DNA of 16,084 bases, from the NCBI GenBank assembly GCA_031553225.1, contig JAVBLU010000062.1, positions 1 to 16,084 of the forward strand. Direction: 5' to 3'. Position numbers and translations under genes: made by a program. The notes beneath the pieces are model-generated. The model did not search any database. It was not told the origin of the DNA and worked only from the letters and a program-made list of their open reading frames with translations. Position 1 is the first letter of the stretch. Every line of letters begins with the position of its first letter. Source of the DNA: JAVBLU01 sp031553225 (GTDB taxonomy: Bacteria > Bacillota > Clostridia > Christensenellales > UBA1750). Positions 12,350-16,084 of the stretch are shown in pieces.

Positions 12350-13045
12350 TCAGGGCGCGTCGCACGGGTCGTCGCTGCCGTGTGGGGGCGTGTAGCATAC
12401 CGTTAGGCAAAACACGCGCGCCGCGCCCGCGGCGGCAAGCGCCTGGCAGCAGGCGGCGAGCGTCGCGCCGGTGGTGGACACGTCGTCCACCACAACGATG
12501 GATTGACCGCGCACAGGCAGGCGGGCGGCAAAGGCGCTGGACACGTTCGTGAGCCGCTCCGGCCGCGAAAGGCCGGCCTGCGGATGCGTGTTGCGCACGC
12601 GCTCAAGCGCGGGCAGCACTGCCGGTCCGCCCAGGGCCCACAAGGCGGCCGCGATGTCCTGCGACTGGTTAAAGCCGCGCTCGCGCATGCGCCGGGCATG
12701 AAGAGGCACGGGGCACAGCGCGTCCGCGCCGAAGAAGACGCCGCGCCCCGCAAGCGCCTGCACAAGCAGCCGCGCCATGGGCAGGGCGAGATCGCGCCGC
12801 CCGCCGTACTTGAGGCCGCGCACCATGGCCCCGGCCGCGCCTTCGTAGGAAAAGCCCGCCAGGTACTCCGCGCACCCATGCGGGCGCGGCGGGTTCAGGG
12901 CGGGCGCAAGCGCGCACAGGCAATCGCCGCACAGGGCGCCGGATAAGGGCGCACGTGCGCCGCATCCCGCGCAGACGACGCGCGGATACAAAAGGGAGAG
13001 CGCGTCCTGGCGCAGCAAATACAACGGGCGCGCAAAGCGCTGCAT
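12350..13045 (-). CDS. comF: ComF family phosphoribosyltransferase-like protein
   Basis: A 231-aa protein of the ComF/GntX family, in which ComF acts in the cytosolic stage of natural DNA uptake. An N-terminal zinc finger has C25/C28 and C39/C42 (CAGCG, CGDCL). The phosphoribosyltransferase-like part has PVPLHARRMRERGFNQSQ (112-129) and the PRPP-binding loop VVVDDVSTTGAT (184-195). The family's enzymatic activity is not established. The ATG at 13045 has GGGGAGG upstream at a longish spacing, and the palindrome GGCGGATCCGCC lies between. It begins 22 nt after the recR stop and is the last gene of ybaB-recR-comF. Whether the organism is competent cannot be told from this gene alone. Confidence 0.9.
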   Translation of the reverse strand: MQRFARPLYLLRQDALSLLYPRVVCAGCGARAPLSGALCGDCLCALAPALNPPRPHGCAEYLAGFSYEGAAGAMVRGLKYGGRRDLALPMARLLVQALAGRGVFFGADALCPVPLHARRMRERGFNQSQDIAAALWALGGPAVLPALERVRNTHPQAGLSRPERLTNVSSAFAARLPVRGQSIVVVDDVSTTGATLAACCQALAAAGAARVFCLTVCYTPPHGSDDPCDAP

Positions 13046-13067
13046 AAAGGCGGATCCGCCTCCCCGG

Positions 13068-13664
13068 CTACACCTCCAGACGGCCCTCCATGGCCTTCAG
13101 GAGGGTGATTTCGTCGGTATACTCCAAATCGCCGCCGATGGGCACGCCGCGGGCGATGCGCGTGAGCTTTACGCCGCTTGGCCGCAGCAGCCGGGCGATG
13201 TAGGCGGCGGTGGCCTCGCCCTCGATGTCGGGGTTGGTGGCCAAAATAACCTCCTGCACCGCCTCATCGCGCACCCGCTGCACAAGTTCCTTGATACGGA
13301 TGTCCTCGGGCGAGACGTGCTCCATGGGCGATATGATGCCGTGCAGCACGTGGTAGCGGCCGCGGTAGTCGCGCATGCGCTCGATGGCCGCCACGTCGCG
13401 CGGGTCGCGCACCACGCACAAAACGCGGCCGTCCCGCTCCGGGTCGCGGCACACCACGCACAGCTCGTCCTGAGCGTAGTTGCCGCAGGCCGCGCAGGTT
13501 TTTACGCGCTTTTTGCCCTGCCAGATGGCCTCGGCAAGCTCGCGCACGTCCGCCTCGGGCATGGAGAGGATATGATAGCACAGCCTCTGCGCGGTCTTGC
13601 GCCCGATGCCGGGCAGCCGCGCAAGGCGCGCCGTCATGCGCTCGATGGGCTCAATGTCCGCCAC
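13068..13664 (-). CDS. recR: Recombination protein RecR
   Basis: A 198-aa protein, standard length. With RecF/RecO it helps load RecA at single-strand gaps. It contains the helix-hairpin-helix LPGIGRKTAQR (17-27), the zinc finger C57/C60/C69/C72 (CAACG...CVVC) and the Toprim domain (about 80-175) with VVRDPRDVAAIE, HGIISPMEHVSPEDI and LATNPDIEGEATA. The C-terminal Walker-B-like region reads RIARGVPIGGDLEYTDEITL. The start is GTG at 13664, only 3 nt after the ybaB stop, so it is likely coupled to ybaB translation. The ybaB-recR pair is conserved; the usual upstream partner dnaX is not present here. Confidence 0.96.
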   Translation of the reverse strand: MADIEPIERMTARLARLPGIGRKTAQRLCYHILSMPEADVRELAEAIWQGKKRVKTCAACGNYAQDELCVVCRDPERDGRVLCVVRDPRDVAAIERMRDYRGRYHVLHGIISPMEHVSPEDIRIKELVQRVRDEAVQEVILATNPDIEGEATAAYIARLLRPSGVKLTRIARGVPIGGDLEYTDEITLLKAMEGRLEV

Positions 13665-13667
13665 GGC

Positions 13668-14006
13668 CTACAGCCCCGGAATATTCATCCCGCCGGTTAA
13701 GCGGGCGGTGGCGGACTGCGTCGCGTCCTCCACCTGGTGCAGCGCTTCGTTCACGGCGGCGATGATCAGGTCCTGCAGCATCTCCACGTCGTCCTTGTCC
13801 AGAGCCTCGGGCTTGATGGACAGGGCCTGCAGCTGCCGCTTGCCGGTCATGGTAACGCTGACGACGCCCCCGCCCGCGCTGGCGGTAAAGGAGCGCGCCT
13901 CGATATCGTCCAGCGCTTTTTGCATCTCCTGCTGCATGCGCTGCGCCTTCATCATCATCTGCTGCATATTGCCCCCGCCCATGCCGGGAAAACCGCCTCG
14001 CGCCAT
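13668..14006 (-). CDS. ybaB: YbaB/EbfC family nucleoid-associated protein
   Basis: A 112-aa dimeric DNA-binding protein of the YbaB/EbfC family. The N-terminus is Gly/Met/Gln-rich (MARGGFPGMGGGNMQQMMMK), followed by a helix with RMQQEMQKALDDIEARSFT, the conserved strand AGGGVVSVTMTGKRQLQALSI and the helix DVEMLQDLIIAAVNEAL. The ending MNIPGL is characteristic (often GGLPGL). The ATG at 14006 has AAAGGA about 9 nt upstream and its own promoter at 14050-14078. It heads the ybaB-recR-comF operon, divergent from rpmH. Confidence 0.95.
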   Translation of the reverse strand: MARGGFPGMGGGNMQQMMMKAQRMQQEMQKALDDIEARSFTASAGGGVVSVTMTGKRQLQALSIKPEALDKDDVEMLQDLIIAAVNEALHQVEDATQSATARLTGGMNIPGL

Positions 14007-14049
14007 GTCGTTTCATCCTTTCCGTGTGTACGGCGTACAATCTTTCTTG

Positions 14050-14078
14050 ATTATACGACGAGCGGCCGGGCAATGCAA
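14050..14078 (-). promoter_or_regulatory. Sigma-A promoter of ybaB-recR-comF
   Basis: Minus strand: TTGCAT (14078-14073), 17-nt spacer, TATAAT (14055-14050), 44 nt before the ybaB ATG. Its -35 lies 10 bp from the -35 of the divergent rpmH promoter, so the two may compete or share regulation. Confidence 0.8.
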
Positions 14079-14087
14079 CGGTTTCAC

Positions 14088-14116
14088 TTGACAGGCTGGT
14101 GGCCTCTGGCTATAAT
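14088..14116 (+). promoter_or_regulatory. Consensus sigma-A promoter of rpmH-rnpA-yidD-yidC-jag
   Basis: TTGACA (14088-14093), exactly 17 nt, TATAAT (14111-14116): a perfect consensus promoter 67 nt before the rpmH ATG. Confidence 0.95.
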
Positions 14117-14182
14117 ACAAAGGCTATTGTGGCAAAGTGATTGAAAAGGCGCGCGCGCCTTCCATAAAAGGAGTGCTTTCCC

Positions 14183-14317
14183 ATGAAGATGACCTATCAG
14201 CCGAAGGTTCGCCAGCACCAGAAGGTGCACGGCTTCCGCCAGCGCATGAAGACGCGCAACGGCCGCAACGTGCTTGCCCGCCGGCGCCTGAAGGGCCGCA
14301 AGATCATCTCGGCGTAA
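14183..14317 (+). CDS. rpmH: Large ribosomal subunit protein L34
   Basis: A 44-aa, very basic ribosomal protein: MKMTYQPKVRQHQKVHGFRQ, then RMKTRNGRNVLARRRLKGRK and IISA. The family pattern (TxQP-R-HGFR-RM-T-GR-VL-RRR-KGR) is complete. The third residue is Met where Arg is more usual, and the QHQK stretch replaces a more basic one; both are minor. The ATG at 14183 has AAGGAG 9 nt upstream. It heads the classic rpmH-rnpA-yidD-yidC-jag cluster. In most bacteria dnaA lies divergent next to it; here ybaB does. Confidence 0.96.
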   Translation: MKMTYQPKVRQHQKVHGFRQRMKTRNGRNVLARRRLKGRKIISA

Positions 14318-14352
14318 ACGGCTGACAAGCGGCCCGCGGGGAGTGTGTTGCC

Positions 14353-14688
14353 ATGCAGCCGCAGTACCGGCTGCGCCGCCGCGCGCAGTTTGCTTACGTG
14401 TACCGGCGCGGCAGGTCCGTCGCCTGTTCGGAGCTTTCGCTTCTGCAGGTGAAGGGCGCGCGGCTGCAGGTTGGGTTCTCGGTCAGCCGCAAGGTGGGCA
14501 AAAGCGTTACGCGCAACCTGGTGAAGCGCCGCCTGCGCGAGATATTCCGCCAGGAAGCGCCCCAGCTGAAGGCCGCGCAGTACATCGTGGTGGCCCGCGC
14601 TCCGGCCGCGGCGGCAAGCTTTGCCGCTTTGCGGCAGGGTTTGCAGGGCCTGCTTCGGCGAAGCGGCTCGTACCGGCCAAAGCCGTGA
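14353..14688 (+). CDS. rnpA: Ribonuclease P protein component
   Basis: A 111-aa basic protein cofactor of RNase P, which trims tRNA 5' ends. It has the N-terminal YRLRRRAQFAYVYRRG, the strand LQVGFSVSRKVGKSVTRN, and the RNR signature RNLVKRRLRE (54-63), the hallmark of the family. The ATG at 14353 has GGGGAG upstream and begins 35 nt after the rpmH stop with no terminator between. Its stop overlaps the yidD GTG as GTGA. Confidence 0.95.
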   Translation: MQPQYRLRRRAQFAYVYRRGRSVACSELSLLQVKGARLQVGFSVSRKVGKSVTRNLVKRRLREIFRQEAPQLKAAQYIVVARAPAAAASFAALRQGLQGLLRRSGSYRPKP

Positions 14689-14942
14689 AGCGCGCCGCGC
14701 TGGCCCTCATCCGCTTTTACCGCCTGCGCATCTCGCCGGGGCTTCCGCCCGCATGCCGCTTCCTGCCCACCTGCTCGGAATATGCCTACGAGGCCATTGA
14801 CCGCTTTGGCGTCCTTCGGGGCGGGTTGATGGCCGCCTGGCGCATCGCCCGGTGCAACCCTTTCGGCCGCGGAGGCCTGGACCCCGTTCCCCAGCGTCCC
14901 TGCCGCTGCCGCCATGGGCACACCAAGGAGGATGCGCATTGA
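14685..14942 (+). CDS. yidD: Membrane protein insertion efficiency factor YidD
   Basis: An 85-aa protein of the YidD family, a small amphipathic inner-membrane-associated protein that aids membrane protein insertion with YidC. The core is FYRLRISPGLPPACRFLPTC (11-30), SEYAYEAIDRFG, and the ending RIARCNPFGRGGLDPVP; C24, C30 and C57 are the conserved cysteines. The start is GTG at 14685, overlapping the rnpA TGA by 4 nt. No good ribosome site precedes it, so it is probably read by coupling. The frame stays open far upstream, but that part lies over rnpA and is a shadow. Its stop overlaps the yidC TTG. Confidence 0.92.
   Translation: MKRAALALIRFYRLRISPGLPPACRFLPTCSEYAYEAIDRFGVLRGGLMAAWRIARCNPFGRGGLDPVPQRPCRCRHGHTKEDAH
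14925..14931 (+). promoter_or_regulatory. Ribosome binding site deciding the yidC TTG start
   Basis: AAGGAGG inside the end of yidD, 7 nt before the TTG at 14939. The nearby ATG at 14932 is in another frame. Confidence 0.8.
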
Positions 14943-15817
14943 ACTTTCTAAACGAGTGGATCTTTGCCGCGCTCAACTTCATCTACGGTTGGGTTGGCAA
15001 TTACGGCGTCGCCATCATCCTCCTGACGATCGTCTTCAAGATCGTCATCTTCCCCACGGCTTTGGCGCAGCGCAACTCCATGCGCAAGCAGCGCGCCATG
15101 CAGCCCCTGGTGGACGAGATCAACAAAAAATACCAAAACGACCCCGAGCGCAAGAACCAAAAAACCATGGAGCTGTACAAGAAGGAAAAGTTTAACCCCC
15201 TGTCCGGGTGCCTTCCCGTGCTGCTCACCATGCCGCTTTTCTTCGTTCTTATCTCCGTGATGAGAACGCTTGGGAACGAGCAGCTGGTCATCATGTTCCA
15301 GAACGTGCAGGCCGGCGGCGTGTTCACGCCCGAGCGGTTTTTGTGGATTAACAACGTTTGGCAGCCCGACAATTTCTGGTCTCCGGTCATTCCGGATATC
15401 TCCGTCATCAACGCCCTGCGCGCCGTGAACGGCAACTCCATCCTGACGGCGGCGGCGGTTGAGTCCATCAAGGCCAACTACCAAAGCGTGATGGCCGCCA
15501 CCATGGAGGCCTTTTCCAAGCTGAAGAACGGCTGGTTCATTCTGCCCCTTTTGGCCGGCGGCATTCAGCTGCTTACCACCAAGGTAAACCCCGCCATGCA
15601 GATGCAGAGCCAGCCGACCCAGCCCGGCCAGCAGCAGGGCATGATGAACACCTTCACGAAGATTATGCCGCTGATGTACGTGTTCTTCTGCGCCACGGGC
15701 AACACGGTGTTTACGCTGTACTGGGTTACCTCGTCGCTTATCGAGTTGCTTCAGCAGCTCGCTTTCAAATACATGGAACAGCGAGCCGAAAAAGCCGCCC
15801 TCCCCGCCGTCAAATAA
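14939..15817 (+). CDS. yidC: YidC/Oxa1 family membrane protein insertase
   Basis: A 292-aa insertase of the short Gram-positive type, lacking the large periplasmic domain of proteobacterial YidC. The first membrane segment of the insertase core (about 21-41) carries K34 where many homologues have the groove Arg; a Lys keeps the positive charge. A charged cytoplasmic hairpin (about 45-86) leads to FNPLSGCLPVLLTMPLFFVL, the conserved second segment. Later segments include NGWFILPLLAGGIQLL and FTKIMPLMYVFFCATGNTVF, then LYWVTSSLIELLQQ. There is no lipoprotein signal, unlike Bacillus SpoIIIJ. The start is TTG at 14939, overlapping the yidD stop as TTGA, with AAGGAGG at 14925. jag follows with the ribosome site overlapping the yidC stop. 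Confidence 0.95.
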   Translation: MNFLNEWIFAALNFIYGWVGNYGVAIILLTIVFKIVIFPTALAQRNSMRKQRAMQPLVDEINKKYQNDPERKNQKTMELYKKEKFNPLSGCLPVLLTMPLFFVLISVMRTLGNEQLVIMFQNVQAGGVFTPERFLWINNVWQPDNFWSPVIPDISVINALRAVNGNSILTAAAVESIKANYQSVMAATMEAFSKLKNGWFILPLLAGGIQLLTTKVNPAMQMQSQPTQPGQQQGMMNTFTKIMPLMYVFFCATGNTVFTLYWVTSSLIELLQQLAFKYMEQRAEKAALPAVK

Positions 15818-15829
15818 GGAGGCCTGTGC

Positions 15830-16084
15830 ATGTTGAGCATCGAGCGCACCGGACGCACCGTGGAGGAAGCCGTCGCCGCAGGCTTGGAGACGCTTTCCCT
15901 GCGCCAGGACCAGGTACGCGTAGAGGTTCTGGAGGAACCGCAGAAAGGCCTGTTCGGCCTGATCGGCGGCCGCGCCGCCCGCGTGCGCCTGACCGCCCTG
16001 CAAGAGGAAGCCGCCGCGCCCGCACCTGCGCCCGTTCAGACAGCCGCGTCCGCACCTATTCAGACGGCCGCGCCCGCCGCGCCG
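15830..16084 (+). CDS. jag: RNA-binding protein Jag/KhpB, partial (N-terminal)
   Basis: The first 85 codons of a gene cut by the window end. The Jag-N domain is visible: IERTGRTVEEAVAAGLETL, then VRVEVLEEPQKGLFGLIG (29-46) and GRAARVRL. The family continues with KH and R3H RNA-binding domains, expected beyond the edge. From about residue 60 an Ala/Pro-rich linker begins, with a 24-nt tandem repeat (PVQTAASA/PIQTAAPA). The ATG at 15830 has AAGGAGG 7 nt upstream; this site overlaps the yidC TAA. Position after yidC is the standard one. Confidence 0.93.
   Translation, partial: MLSIERTGRTVEEAVAAGLETLSLRQDQVRVEVLEEPQKGLFGLIGGRAARVRLTALQEEAAAPAPAPVQTAASAPIQTAAPAAP
16034..16081 (+). repeat. 24-nt tandem repeat in the jag linker
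   Basis: Two imperfect copies (16034-16057 and 16058-16081) sharing TTCAGAC-GCCGCG, encoding VQTAASAP and IQTAAPAA. More copies may follow beyond the edge. Confidence 0.6.

Noticed and set aside
1..16084. tRNA genes, CRISPR arrays, insertion sequences, prophage or toxin-antitoxin genes
   Set aside because: Searched by eye on both strands: no T-arm-type motif in a cloverleaf setting, no regularly spaced repeats, no transposase or phage motifs.

Overview
The window is GC-rich DNA from a Gram-positive bacterium, most likely a high-GC member of the Clostridia (Firmicutes/Bacillota). Reasons: the gene content is typically firmicute (YhaM-type exoribonuclease, RemB next to gyrB, DUF2087 protein, YbaB-RecR pair, rpmH-rnpA-yidD-yidC-jag). 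The promoters are textbook sigma-A sites with 17-nt spacers. Strong AGGAGG-type ribosome sites are used with many TTG and GTG starts. I cannot name a genus. All coding regions are ordinary bacterial chromosome; I see no phage, insertion sequence, CRISPR array or tRNA gene.

Layout, left to right. (1) 1-155: a strong leftward promoter with an AT-rich upstream element and a structured leader, possibly of an rRNA operon that lies outside the window. (2) 156-2408, minus strand: a coupled operon of a DUF2087 protein, a two-domain histidine phosphatase and a YhaM-like exoribonuclease. (3) 2497-3606, minus: a Gfo/Idh/MocA oxidoreductase with its own promoter, operator-like palindrome and terminator. 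(4) 3824-8522, plus: remB-gyrB-gyrA; gyrB carries a frameshift in a GC dinucleotide run. (5) 8523-9020: a gene-free convergent zone packed with GC-rich hairpins. (6) 9021-11406, minus: rpmG-secE-nusG-rplK-rplA with two candidate L1-binding leader structures. (7) 11407-11818: gene-free, with a cluster of DnaA-box sequences and an AT-rich patch, a candidate replication origin. (8) 11819-14006, minus: zinc-ribbon protein, comF-family gene, recR and ybaB. (9) 14183-16084, plus: rpmH-rnpA-yidD-yidC-jag, the last cut by the window end.

The genes form an origin-type housekeeping neighbourhood: topology control (gyrase), translation and protein export (ribosomal proteins, NusG, SecE, YidC), RNA processing (RnpA, YhaM) and repair (RecR, YbaB). 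The order is rearranged relative to the common firmicute arrangement: dnaA, dnaN and recF are absent beside rpmH and remB-gyrB, dnaX is absent beside ybaB-recR, and rplJ-rplL do not follow rplA.

The points most worth a second look are the DnaA-box cluster at 11548-11727, the gyrB frameshift at about 5254-5264, the paired L1-mimic leaders, the phosphatase fused to an unrecognised C-terminal module, and the strong stable-RNA-like promoter at the left edge. I found no clear evidence of a wholly new biological system.
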